Source: Elusimicrobia bacterium GWA2_66_18 (GTDB lineage Bacteria; Elusimicrobiota; Elusimicrobia; UBA1565; UBA9628). From it: a DNA stretch of 64,000 nt. Below, in pieces: positions 46,074 through 54,287 of this stretch. The position numbers and the translations under genes are program-made. The stretch is from assembly GCA_001799675.1 (NCBI GenBank), contig MGTX01000014.1:1-64000 (forward strand), in the 5' to 3' direction. Within the stretch, counting starts at the first letter, position 1. Every line of letters starts with the position of its first letter. The notes beneath the pieces are model-generated. The model saw nothing but the letters and a program-made list of their open reading frames with translations, had not been told where the DNA came from and searched no databases.

Positions 46074-48008
46074 TCACTTGCGGGCGTCGGCGACTCCGGC
46101 GGGAAGCGTATAGGCGAGTTGGATGAGGCGGGTGCGCTGCTCGGCGTTCAGCGCGGGGAAGCGCGCCTTGATCAGGAGATGACCGTCCTGGTTGTGGTGA
46201 CAATGGACCTTATGAACATCCACGCGGCAAGAAATGCCGTCCGAGCGGATATCCACGGTGAAATGATCCGGGACATGCCCTCCTTGCGGCAGGCGCAGCA
46301 GACAGCCTTCCTCCGACAGATCCACCGTCTCGGCCTCGCGGCCCACGCCGTCTGCGATGATGGTCGCCGGAAGATTGATCCGCACGCGCGGGGCGCGCCT
46401 GCGGTAGGGCTGGTCCTGCGTGCAGCCGATCGCCAAGCCGCAAAAGATGACGTTATAAGCCGCCCACAAGCCGTTGATCAAAATCAGCTCCCAGGCGTCC
46501 GGAAACCGGAGGTATTTCCAGATGCCCGCGGACAGTCCCGCCAAGAGGGCGAGGAACAGGACCAGGATCGGAGCCGCAGTCCGCCAATTATTCCGCCGCG
46601 CATGGGACGTATCGCCTTTCGGCGTCACGAGGAACTCGGCCTCGCGCAGCCATGGGCAGAGGAATGTCTTCGCCATCCGCGCCAGGACGGGAACCATCTG
46701 GATGATTTCGTAAATGGAGCACAGGGCGAAATGGGAGACGTGTCCGCAAACCGCGTCGAACATGACGAGGTTGACGAGAAATGCCGGCAGGAAGTAGGAG
46801 CCCAAGCTCCCGATGTCGGTCTGCAGGCACCGCCAGCCCATGGCCAAATACCACAGCGGAGCCGTCATGTAGATGAGCCGCTGCAAAGGGAAGAAATAAT
46901 ACGCGAGCAGGTTCACGAAGAACACCCTCTGATACCAGCGCAACCCCGGCTTCCAAATCGGATTGTCTTTCAGGAAAATCTGGAAATTCCCGGTCGCCCA
47001 ACGCAGCCTCTGAACGAGGAAACCGTAGAGCGTCTCCGGCACCAGGCCATGGATGAGGTCCTTGTTGAGGTATTCGATCCGGTAGCCGCGGGCCAGCAGG
47101 TTGATGCTGGTATGGGTGTCCTCGGTGACGGTCTCCATGCGAAAACCGCCGATCTCCTTGAGCGCGGAACGGCGGATGACGCCGGCGGAGCCGGCGAAGA
47201 AAGCGGAATCCCAAAGCCCCAGGCCGTGCATGATGACTTGATAAAAGAGCTCCTGCTCGTTGGAAATCTCGCGGCCGGCGCGGAAGTTGCGGCGGAAAGG
47301 ATCGTCATTGACGAAATGATGCGCCGTCTGAACGGCCGCGATCCGGGGATCCTTGAAAAACGGCGCGGTCTCCTCCAGGAACGTGCGCACGGGTATATGA
47401 TCCACGTCGAAGACGGCGATCAACTCCCCCTGGGTGCGCTCTAAAGCGTAGTTCAGGTTTCCGGCCTTGGCCCCCCGGCGGGTGCCGCGCCGGAAATAGC
47501 CGCAGCCAAGCTCCCGCGCCAGGGCCTCGACCTCGTCGCGGCCGCCGTCATCGAGGATGTGCACCGCGCGCGGCAGGTAAGCTTGAGACAGACAGCCGAT
47601 CACCGTCCGGGTGAGGATAGCGAGGGGCTCGTGAGTAACGGTGACGAAGATGTCGACGCTCGGGCGCCCCTCCCAAGACGGCGCCTGGGGAAGGGGCCGG
47701 TCGATGTTCCAGAGATGGACGTAAAAAAGGGACATGTTCACGGCGCCCCAGACGTCGGCGGCCAAAAGCAATCCGCTGCAGATTGCGTTGGCCGTCGTGT
47801 CGAGCGCGAGCGTCGATGTCCAGCGCCAGGCCAGGAAGCGCAGGGTCAGGAATACGCTGAGCAGAAGGCCGGTCTTATGCAATCTCCGGTTTCTTGGCCG
47901 CAAGAACAGCAAGGCGAGGAAAAGCGCCGTCCCCGTCCAGACGGCGTGCTCGGGCCGCAAGAGCTCCCGCCCGAGCTCGAACCAGTTGATTTCCCTGGTG
48001 AAGTCCAT
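46074..48008 (-). CDS. Cellulose-synthase-like GT2 with C-terminal PilZ domain
   Basis: 644 aa. Membrane helices flank a GT2 domain with VFDVDHIP (DxD), TEDTHTS (TED) and QRLRWATG (QxxRW), the processive beta-glycan synthase set of BcsA. A PilZ domain near residue 550 has YRRRAPRVRINLP and DLSEEG, the c-di-GMP-binding motif, so polymer synthesis is probably switched on by c-di-GMP. It follows the TPR/barrel protein by 4 bases, an arrangement like BcsC/PgaA export partners. The polymer could be cellulose or another beta-glycan; no BcsB homologue is seen. Confidence 0.9.
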   Translation of the reverse strand: MDFTREINWFELGRELLRPEHAVWTGTALFLALLFLRPRNRRLHKTGLLLSVFLTLRFLAWRWTSTLALDTTANAICSGLLLAADVWGAVNMSLFYVHLWNIDRPLPQAPSWEGRPSVDIFVTVTHEPLAILTRTVIGCLSQAYLPRAVHILDDGGRDEVEALARELGCGYFRRGTRRGAKAGNLNYALERTQGELIAVFDVDHIPVRTFLEETAPFFKDPRIAAVQTAHHFVNDDPFRRNFRAGREISNEQELFYQVIMHGLGLWDSAFFAGSAGVIRRSALKEIGGFRMETVTEDTHTSINLLARGYRIEYLNKDLIHGLVPETLYGFLVQRLRWATGNFQIFLKDNPIWKPGLRWYQRVFFVNLLAYYFFPLQRLIYMTAPLWYLAMGWRCLQTDIGSLGSYFLPAFLVNLVMFDAVCGHVSHFALCSIYEIIQMVPVLARMAKTFLCPWLREAEFLVTPKGDTSHARRNNWRTAAPILVLFLALLAGLSAGIWKYLRFPDAWELILINGLWAAYNVIFCGLAIGCTQDQPYRRRAPRVRINLPATIIADGVGREAETVDLSEEGCLLRLPQGGHVPDHFTVDIRSDGISCRVDVHKVHCHHNQDGHLLIKARFPALNAEQRTRLIQLAYTLPAGVADARK

Positions 48009-48012
48009 GGGC

Positions 48013-49554
48013 TCAGAAACGCGCTTGGATGGCCGCGACGACGTGACGCGACACGAACTTCGGTCCGCCGTCGAGCCGGGAGACGAGATAATAGCCGTCG
48101 ACGGCGGCGCGCAAGCGGCCCCAATCCATCTTCAGTCCGGCCTCGACGCTGTCGCCGGTTTGGCGTCCCTGCGGCTGATAGAAGAGCAAGTTCGAAACCT
48201 CGACCCGCAGCCGGCCCAGCCGCCCCTTGGCGCGGGCGGCCCAGCCGTGGGAAAGATAGCCGTCGGGGCTGAAATAGAGCGGGCTCGGATGCTGGACGTC
48301 CAAGTAATAGAGTTGATAGCCCGTCTCGACTCCCTGTTCCGGCCCACCCGCCAAGCGGTAAAAGACTTGATCGACGCTGGAGAACTTGCGGTTGCCGCCG
48401 GCATGGCGATAGACGCCGTAATGGGCGTCGGCATGGAGACGCCAACGGCCGGGCTCGGCGGAAAACGCGGCCGCGAAGTCGTCGAGCTGGACGCGCCGCT
48501 GGACCGAGGCCAGGGAGGCCTCATCGAACGAGCCGATGACTTCGCTTGGGGCGCCCGCATAAAGATCGGCTCGCTGATAAGAGGCCATGACGTGGACGCC
48601 GTCCGCCGCAAGCCCGCCGGCGCGCGCGCGCCCGCTGAAGGTGGCGGGCCCGCTCTGGAACCACGTCCCGCGGGCCTCTCCATCGAAGCGCCAACGAAGC
48701 CCGACTTGCCCATCGAGGCGAAGGTCGGCGGAGTCCGCCTCGATTGCGCTCTTTCCGAACTGCAGGTAGCGCCAATGGGTATGACTGGGCGCCAGCCGCC
48801 AGTTATCGAAAGGCCGCAGGCCGATTTCCGTCGTCAACGCCGAGCGCTGGAATCCGTTCGAGTTGGAGAAGAAGGCCGGAGTCAAAGAAGCCTCCGGCCG
48901 TCTGGAGTCTTTGAGACGATTCCAGCCGTCCTGCGCCTGCTTATCCTCGGCGGAAAGCGCCAGCGCCCGTCCGAATTCTGCGCGCGAGGAAGCCCAATCC
49001 CCCACCCAGGAATGAAGCTCGCCCAGAGCCGCGTGAGCCTTCGCGCTGCCGGCGTCTTGCGCCAGCGCCGAACGCAATTCGCGCTCGGAAGCGATCAGCC
49101 TCCCGCTCCAGCCGAGAAGCTGGGCGCGCTCCAGCGTGAGATCCCGGCGGGAAGGGCCGCTGGCGAGCAGGACGTCGTAGAGTTCCAGGGCCTGCCGATG
49201 CCTGCCCGACCAAGCCAAGGCGCGCGCGCGCGCGATCCGCGCCGGAGCAAACGCCGGATCGATCTTAAGAGCCGCTTCGGCCTCGGCGATGGCCCGGTCG
49301 TATTGATGGTCCCAGGCGAGCACTTCGGCGAGTTCCGCCATCGCCGGAAGAGCCTCGGGTCCGGGCGCCTGAGCCGAGAGCGATCGGCGGTAGAGCTCGA
49401 TCGATTCGCGATAGCGCCCCGCCCACGACAGCCGCCGCGCCGCATCGATCGACTGCGGGCCCGCGACGGCGGCCGCGGCGACGTGCCCCGCCGTCAAGAG
49501 CGACGCGACGCAGAGACCGGCGCGGCATGACGCTCGAATGATTCCGCTTCTCAT
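48013..49554 (-). CDS. TPR plus outer-membrane beta-barrel protein, exopolysaccharide export partner
   Basis: 513 aa from ATG 49554; a TTG at 49611 is an alternative. A signal peptide is followed by about five tetratricopeptide-like repeats (ARRLSWAGRYRESIELYRRSL, RARALAWSGRHRQALELYDVLL; to about residue 210) and a beta-barrel of ~290 residues ending VVAAIQARF. The YaiO/PgaA-like design suggests a periplasmic scaffold and outer-membrane channel for the polymer made by the synthase encoded next. Confidence 0.8.
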   Translation of the reverse strand: MRSGIIRASCRAGLCVASLLTAGHVAAAAVAGPQSIDAARRLSWAGRYRESIELYRRSLSAQAPGPEALPAMAELAEVLAWDHQYDRAIAEAEAALKIDPAFAPARIARARALAWSGRHRQALELYDVLLASGPSRRDLTLERAQLLGWSGRLIASERELRSALAQDAGSAKAHAALGELHSWVGDWASSRAEFGRALALSAEDKQAQDGWNRLKDSRRPEASLTPAFFSNSNGFQRSALTTEIGLRPFDNWRLAPSHTHWRYLQFGKSAIEADSADLRLDGQVGLRWRFDGEARGTWFQSGPATFSGRARAGGLAADGVHVMASYQRADLYAGAPSEVIGSFDEASLASVQRRVQLDDFAAAFSAEPGRWRLHADAHYGVYRHAGGNRKFSSVDQVFYRLAGGPEQGVETGYQLYYLDVQHPSPLYFSPDGYLSHGWAARAKGRLGRLRVEVSNLLFYQPQGRQTGDSVEAGLKMDWGRLRAAVDGYYLVSRLDGGPKFVSRHVVAAIQARF

Positions 49555-49620
49555 GACCCAATTTCCATCACAGTCGGAGCCGGAACGGTTGACGAGGTCG
49601 TGGCGCTGCAAAAATAGACG

Positions 49621-51156
49621 CTACTGGTTGTATCGGTCCTGGGCGTACTTGCGCAGGGCTTCGGCCTCTTTGGCGCTGAGGCCCTTCTGCCAGACATGCT
49701 CGTCCTTGGCCAGGACGGCCGCGACGCGAGCCTGCCACTTCTTCTCCATCTCCGGGCTCTTGAGCTTGGCCGCTTCGATCACCGCCGGCAGGAACTTCGT
49801 GTAGAAGTGCTTGGAGACCTCGTACATGCCGTGCCAGTGAGTGTAGTCCGGACCCATCATGCTGGCGCCGTGGCGCGCGCGCCGGCCTTCATGATGCCAG
49901 AGTTCCCAGTACACCCACTGGACCTCGTGCTCGAAGGGCGCCTTCTGCTGGAGCACCCCGTCCTTGATCAGGTCGTCCATGATCTCTTTGGCCGGCCTGG
50001 CGAACTTGTCGTTGTAGAGGGTCACCAGGCTGTCGTACTGCTTGTAGAAGTTGTCGACGAAGCTGTCTCCGTGGCAGTTGACGCAGGCCGCCTTCATCTT
50101 GCCGCGCCGCTCCTGCCAGGTGAGGATCTTCGCCACCTTGCGCGCGACCTTCCTGGTCACGAGCGCGTCGCCCTCCCGGACCTTCTCGGCCGTCTCGACC
50201 GTCTCGCCCGGCTTGGGCAGGGCGCGAGGCTCCGGGTAGTCCTCCTTGAAGCCGTCCTCGAAAACGACCAGGTTGAGCTTGGCGCTGATGACGGGACGCA
50301 GGGTCCAACTGATGCGCTCGCCCACGTCATGGCTGTTGCCGGCGACCTTGCCGTCCTTGGTCATGTGTCCCGAGATGTGGCAGGTCGCGCAAGTCGGGGC
50401 CGCCGAGTAGTCCTTGCCCAGGATCCACTCGTCTTTGTCGAGCGCCATCTTGTCGCGGTTGGCGTTGAAGGCGATGCCGTGCTTGGACTCGTTGTAGATC
50501 TCGATTTGCGGATGGTCGGGGCCCATGTGGCACTTGCCGCAGTTCTCCGGCGAGCGCGCGGTCTTGGCCTCGAAGGCGTGGCGCGAGTGGCAGGCGTTGC
50601 AGGAGCCGCGCGAGCCGTCGGGGTTGATGCGCCCGATGCCGCTGTTGGGCCAGGTCTCGGGGTCGAGGACCGGCTTGCCTTCCGGCCCCTCGCGCAGGAG
50701 CTCGCCCTTGGCGTCCTTTTTGAACTTGACGACCCCGCCGTGGCACTGCAGGCAGCCGTTGACCGCATCGGCGTTGTTGCCGGGCATGCCCGCGGCCTTC
50801 TCGGCCAGGACGTTGTCGAGGCTGGCGAGAATCTCCCCGGCCAGGGCGTGATGGCTGCGGGAGAACTCCTCATTCTCCTTGGCATGGCATTGGGCGCAAT
50901 CCTTGGGGGTCACGATCATCGAGATGCGCTCGCCGTGGTGCACCCAGGAGCCGGCCTTATTCTGATCGGCCTTGTGGCAGGCCAGGCAGTCCACGCCGTT
51001 CTTGGCGTGCTTGGAGCGTTCCCACTCCATGACGAGCGCGGCGGACTGCTTGCGGTGGCAATCGGAGCAGCCCTCGGCCGCCCGAGCCGCGCCCGGAAGG
51101 GCCGCCGTCAGAAGCAGGAGCGCCCAAGCGCGGATGATGCTGAAATTCGATTTCAT
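49621..51156 (-). CDS. Octaheme c-type cytochrome, HAO-like
   Basis: 511 aa from ATG 51156. A signal peptide is followed by eight CXXCH sites (CSDCH, CLACH, CAQCH, CLQCH, CNACH, CGKCH, CATCH, CVNCH). Segments such as SKHGIAFNANRDKM, GKDYSAAPTCATCH and NSHDVGERISWTLRP fit the hydroxylamine-oxidoreductase/octaheme nitrite-reductase family (multihaem cytochrome PF13447, from memory). HAO-like proteins in anaerobes usually reduce nitrite or hydroxylamine. It is the first gene upstream of the TPR/barrel and synthase genes, an unexpected neighbour for a respiratory enzyme. TATAAT at 51202-51197 gives a ~35-base leader. Confidence 0.9.
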   Translation of the reverse strand: MKSNFSIIRAWALLLLTAALPGAARAAEGCSDCHRKQSAALVMEWERSKHAKNGVDCLACHKADQNKAGSWVHHGERISMIVTPKDCAQCHAKENEEFSRSHHALAGEILASLDNVLAEKAAGMPGNNADAVNGCLQCHGGVVKFKKDAKGELLREGPEGKPVLDPETWPNSGIGRINPDGSRGSCNACHSRHAFEAKTARSPENCGKCHMGPDHPQIEIYNESKHGIAFNANRDKMALDKDEWILGKDYSAAPTCATCHISGHMTKDGKVAGNSHDVGERISWTLRPVISAKLNLVVFEDGFKEDYPEPRALPKPGETVETAEKVREGDALVTRKVARKVAKILTWQERRGKMKAACVNCHGDSFVDNFYKQYDSLVTLYNDKFARPAKEIMDDLIKDGVLQQKAPFEHEVQWVYWELWHHEGRRARHGASMMGPDYTHWHGMYEVSKHFYTKFLPAVIEAAKLKSPEMEKKWQARVAAVLAKDEHVWQKGLSAKEAEALRKYAQDRYNQ

Positions 51157-51196
51157 GATTCTCTCTTGAAGTTGGGAATGCCGTAGACGATTCGCG

Positions 51197-51202
51197 ATTA
51201 TA
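51197..51202 (-). promoter_or_regulatory. -10 box upstream of the octaheme cytochrome
   Basis: TATAAT on the minus strand, with TTGACG 19 bases upstream; +1 about 51190, giving a leader with an AAGAGAG element before the ATG at 51156. Confidence 0.45.
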
Positions 51203-51233
51203 CTCAATAAACATGCCGCGGCGTCAAACGGCG

Positions 51234-51566
51234 TCAGGCGCGGATCATCACCAGCATCATCTTGAAGCGTTCCACCGCGTTCAAGGCGTGCGGTTTGCCC
51301 GCCGGCATGACGATTAACTGCCCCGCCGCGACGCGGTGGGGCGTGCCGTCCACGACCACCTCCGCGGCTCCATCGAGAATATGCGCAAGGGCGTCAAAAG
51401 GCGCGGTATGCTCGCTGAGGCCTTCGCCCTTGTCGAAAGAGAAGAGCGTCACGGTCCCTACGGGCTTCTTGACGATCGCGCGGCTGACGACCGCCCCGGC
51501 GTCATAGGCCACGAGGTCGGCCGCGACGAGCGGCCGGCCGCGCAGTTCCTCGGGGGAATCGCTCAT
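51234..51566 (-). CDS. Small single-domain cupin
   Basis: 110 aa. A cupin fold is read from GLSEHTAPFDALAHILDGAAEVVVDGTPHRVAAGQLIVMPAGKPHAL, with His/Glu metal-ligand positions. Such stand-alone cupins bind a metal and small ligand or act as enzymes of unknown specificity. GGGTGAT just before the ATG is a poor ribosome site. It lies between the cytochrome promoter and the divergent kinase gene. Confidence 0.82.
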   Translation of the reverse strand: MSDSPEELRGRPLVAADLVAYDAGAVVSRAIVKKPVGTVTLFSFDKGEGLSEHTAPFDALAHILDGAAEVVVDGTPHRVAAGQLIVMPAGKPHALNAVERFKMMLVMIRA

Positions 51567-51658
51567 ATCACCCGAGTCATGAGTTCTTGAATAGCGGCTT
51601 CCATCGTTCTCCTCTATCAGCGTTACTTGAAGGATGCTAGCAATTATGAATCACGCCA

Positions 51659-51688
51659 TTGTCCCCTCGGTCCGCGAAGGGGTAAGAT
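51659..51688 (+). promoter_or_regulatory. Promoter of the amino-sugar kinase operon, leaderless
   Basis: TTGTCC (51659-51664), 18-base spacer, TAAGAT (51683-51688). Predicted +1 is 51695, exactly the G of the GTG start codon. Confidence 0.6.
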
Positions 51689-51694
51689 GTCGCC

Positions 51695-53119
51695 GTGTCC
51701 GATCCCTTGAAAAACCTTTTCCGAGCCCGCTTCGGCGCCGAGCCGGGCAACCCCGTCCCCGTGCGCGCCGACGGCTCCAACCGCAAGATCTACCGCCTCT
51801 CGGGCGCGGGCGCGACCGCCATCGGGGTGCTCAACGAGGACGCCAAGGAGAACCGCGCCTTCATCGAATTTTCAAAACATTTCCGAAAGGAAATGCTTCC
51901 GGTCCCGGAAATCTACGGCGAGTCGCCTTCCGGCACGGCCTACCTCGAAGAGGACCTGGGCGACACCACCCTGTTCCAATTCCTCGGCAAGCGCCGGGGC
52001 CCCGCGGGATTTCCTGAAGACGTGGTCGCCGCCTACCGGGAAGTCGTGCGCTGGCTGCCGAAGATCCAGATCGCGGCGGGCAGGACCCTCGACTATCGCT
52101 GGTCCTACCCGCGCCAGGGCTTCGACAAGCAGTCCATGCTCTGGGACCTCAACTATTTCAAGTACTACTTCCTGACGCTGGGCGGCATCCCCTTCCACGA
52201 GGAGCGTCTGGAGGAGGACTTCGCGGTCTTCACCGACCACCTGCTCGGCGCCGAGCGGGACTTCTTCCTCTACCGCGACTTCCAGTCGCGCAACGTCATG
52301 CTCAAGGACGGCAAGCCCTACTTCATCGACTACCAGGGCGGACGGCGCGGCGCGCTCCAGTACGACGTCGCTTCCCTCCTTTATGACGCGAAGGCGGACG
52401 TGCCCTTCGACCTGCGCGACGAGCTCTTGGCCCTCTACATCCGCGAGGCCGGCAAGCACGCGACGGTGGATCGCGCCGAGTTCCTGAAGTTCTTCCCCGG
52501 CTTCGCGCTCATCCGCATCATGCAGGCCATGGGCGCCTACGGCCTGCGCGGCTTCCACGAGAAGAAGCCCCTCTTCCTCCAAAGCATCCCCTACGCCATC
52601 CGGAACATCGAGCATATCCTCCTGACCTCGAATCTGCCCGTCGAGGCGCCGGAGCTGATGGGGGTCTTCAAGCGCCTGGTGGGTTCCTCGGCCTTGCGGC
52701 AGTTCGGGGCGGCCAAGCTGCGGCTCACCGTCCGGATCCAGAGCTTCTCCTACAAGCACGGCATGCCCCGCGACGACCGCGGCCATGGCGGCGGCTATGT
52801 CCTCGACTGCCGCTGCCTCCCCAACCCGGGCCGCCTCATCGAGTTCAAGTCTTCCAGCGGCCTCGACGCGGACGTCGTCGCCTTCCTGTCCAAGGAGGAG
52901 ATGGTGGACCGTTGGGCGCGCTCGGCTTTCTCCCTCGTGGATCAGGCCGTGGAGGACTACGGAAGCCGAAACTTCACCGACCTCTTCGTTGCCTTCGGCT
53001 GCACCGCGGGCCAGCACCGCTCGGTGTACCTGGCCGAGCGCCTGGCCAATCACCTGCGCGACCAGGGGGTCCACGTCGTCGTGACGCATCGTGAAAAGAA
53101 GAATTGGCCCGCGCAATGA
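51695..53119 (+). CDS. AmgK-like sugar kinase fused to a RapZ C-terminal domain
   Basis: 474 aa, GTG start. Residues about 1-320 are an aminoglycoside-phosphotransferase-fold kinase: catalytic FLYRDFQSRNVML (~191), metal-binding FIDYQGGRRGALQYDVASLL (~210), closest to the anomeric MurNAc/GlcNAc kinase AmgK. Residues about 340-470 match the RapZ C-terminal domain: FSYKHGMP, VLDCRCLPNPG and VAFGCTAGQHRSVYLAERLA. RapZ's C-terminal domain is known to sense glucosamine-6-phosphate in enterobacteria. With the MurU-like gene directly downstream (ATGA overlap) this is probably a cell-wall-recycling kinase carrying its own amino-sugar sensor or RNA/nucleotide-binding module. Confidence 0.88.
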   Translation: MSDPLKNLFRARFGAEPGNPVPVRADGSNRKIYRLSGAGATAIGVLNEDAKENRAFIEFSKHFRKEMLPVPEIYGESPSGTAYLEEDLGDTTLFQFLGKRRGPAGFPEDVVAAYREVVRWLPKIQIAAGRTLDYRWSYPRQGFDKQSMLWDLNYFKYYFLTLGGIPFHEERLEEDFAVFTDHLLGAERDFFLYRDFQSRNVMLKDGKPYFIDYQGGRRGALQYDVASLLYDAKADVPFDLRDELLALYIREAGKHATVDRAEFLKFFPGFALIRIMQAMGAYGLRGFHEKKPLFLQSIPYAIRNIEHILLTSNLPVEAPELMGVFKRLVGSSALRQFGAAKLRLTVRIQSFSYKHGMPRDDRGHGGGYVLDCRCLPNPGRLIEFKSSSGLDADVVAFLSKEEMVDRWARSAFSLVDQAVEDYGSRNFTDLFVAFGCTAGQHRSVYLAERLANHLRDQGVHVVVTHREKKNWPAQ

Positions 53120-53850
53120 AGGCCCTGATCCTGGCGGCGGGCGCGGGTTCTCGTCTGGCGCCCCTCACGGACGAGACCGCGAAGGCCCTGATCCCCGTGG
53201 ACGGCGTGCCCCTGCTGGAGCGCATCCTCCTGCGCCTGAAAGCGGCGGGCGCGGACTCCTTCGTGGTCAACGCCCATCACCATGCCCTGAAGGTCGCCGA
53301 GTTCTGCGCGGACCTCTCGCGGCGGCAGGGCGTCCCCGTCTCGGTCTCGCGGGAGGACGACCTCCTCCTCGACACCGGCGGCGCGCTGAAGAAGGCCTCC
53401 GCGCTCCTGCGCGGGCGCGAGCCCTTCTTCATCCACAACGCGGATATCCTCGCCGACATCGATCTTAAGGCTCTCTACGCCGCGCACGTGGAGAACGGCT
53501 CCCTCGTCACCCTGTCGGTGCGCGCGCGGGAGAGCGGCCGAGCCTATCTCTTCGACGCCAAGGGACGGTTCGTGGGGCACGACGACCGGAAGGCCGGCCG
53601 GACCGCCTGGGCCAAGGGCGCCGTCACGGGAGCTCAAAGGCTGCCCTTCGACGGGATCCACGTCGTCTCGCCGTCCCTCCTCGACCGGATCACCGAGGGA
53701 GGCGTTTTTTCCATCACGAAGATCTACCTGCGCCTGGCCGCGGCCGACGCGGACATACGCGCCTTCCGCGCGGACCGCTGGGCCTGGCATGACGTCGGCA
53801 CGCCCGAGAAGCTCGCCGCGGCCGAACTCTGGGCTCGGCGAACCGTATGA
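53116..53850 (+). CDS. murU: MurU-like sugar-1-phosphate nucleotidyltransferase
   Basis: 244 aa from ATG 53116 overlapping the kinase stop by ATGA. The motif KALILAAGAGSRLAPLTDETAKALIPVDGVPLLERIL, then DTGGALKKA and HNADILADIDL, is that of nucleotidyltransferases such as MurU, which makes UDP-MurNAc from MurNAc-1-phosphate. Pairing with an AmgK-type kinase recreates the recycling pathway that bypasses de novo UDP-MurNAc synthesis. A UDP/GDP-hexose pyrophosphorylase is the alternative. Confidence 0.85.
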   Translation: MKALILAAGAGSRLAPLTDETAKALIPVDGVPLLERILLRLKAAGADSFVVNAHHHALKVAEFCADLSRRQGVPVSVSREDDLLLDTGGALKKASALLRGREPFFIHNADILADIDLKALYAAHVENGSLVTLSVRARESGRAYLFDAKGRFVGHDDRKAGRTAWAKGAVTGAQRLPFDGIHVVSPSLLDRITEGGVFSITKIYLRLAAADADIRAFRADRWAWHDVGTPEKLAAAELWARRTV

Positions 53851-53897
53851 TGAGTGAAGCCGCCCGGCGCCGAAACGCCCGGGGGCCGGGAGAAACC

Positions 53898-54287
53898 ATG
53901 AAGACCACGCTCGCCGCCGCATTCCTCGTAGTCGCCGGATGGGCCGCCGCCGAGAGCCCCCAGCCCGCGGCGCCCGAGGCGAAGGCCGTCGCCGCCGACA
54001 GGCAGGCCATCCGAAAGGACTGGGAGGCGCAGAAGGCGCAGGTCCAGGACCTGCGGACCCAGGAGAAAGCCGCCATCGACGCGGTCAAGGCCGATGCGAC
54101 GAAGTCCGCAGCCGACAAGAAGACCGCCATCACGGCGATCAGGGCCGACTTCAAGACGAAGAAAGAGGCCGTCCGAGCCGAGATGAAGTCCGACCGCGAG
54201 GCCAAGCGCGCCGACATCAAGGGCAAGCGCGAGAACATCCGTAAAGAGCGTCACGAACGCCGCGAGATCAGGCGCCAGGGCAATTGA
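53898..54287 (+). CDS. Exported Lys/Arg-rich coiled-coil protein
   Basis: 129 aa from ATG 53898, preceded by CGGGAG; the track start at 53847 overlaps murU but lacks a signal sequence. A signal peptide (MKTTLAAAFLVVAGWAAA) leads to a single long charged helix rich in Ala, Lys, Asp and Glu (KADATKSAADKKTAITAIRADFKTKK) ending in a basic tail (RERHERREIRRQGN-like). It could be a periplasmic coiled-coil chaperone or filament, or bind polyphosphate or DNA. No family recognised. Confidence 0.7.
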   Translation: MKTTLAAAFLVVAGWAAAESPQPAAPEAKAVAADRQAIRKDWEAQKAQVQDLRTQEKAAIDAVKADATKSAADKKTAITAIRADFKTKKEAVRAEMKSDREAKRADIKGKRENIRKERHERREIRRQGN

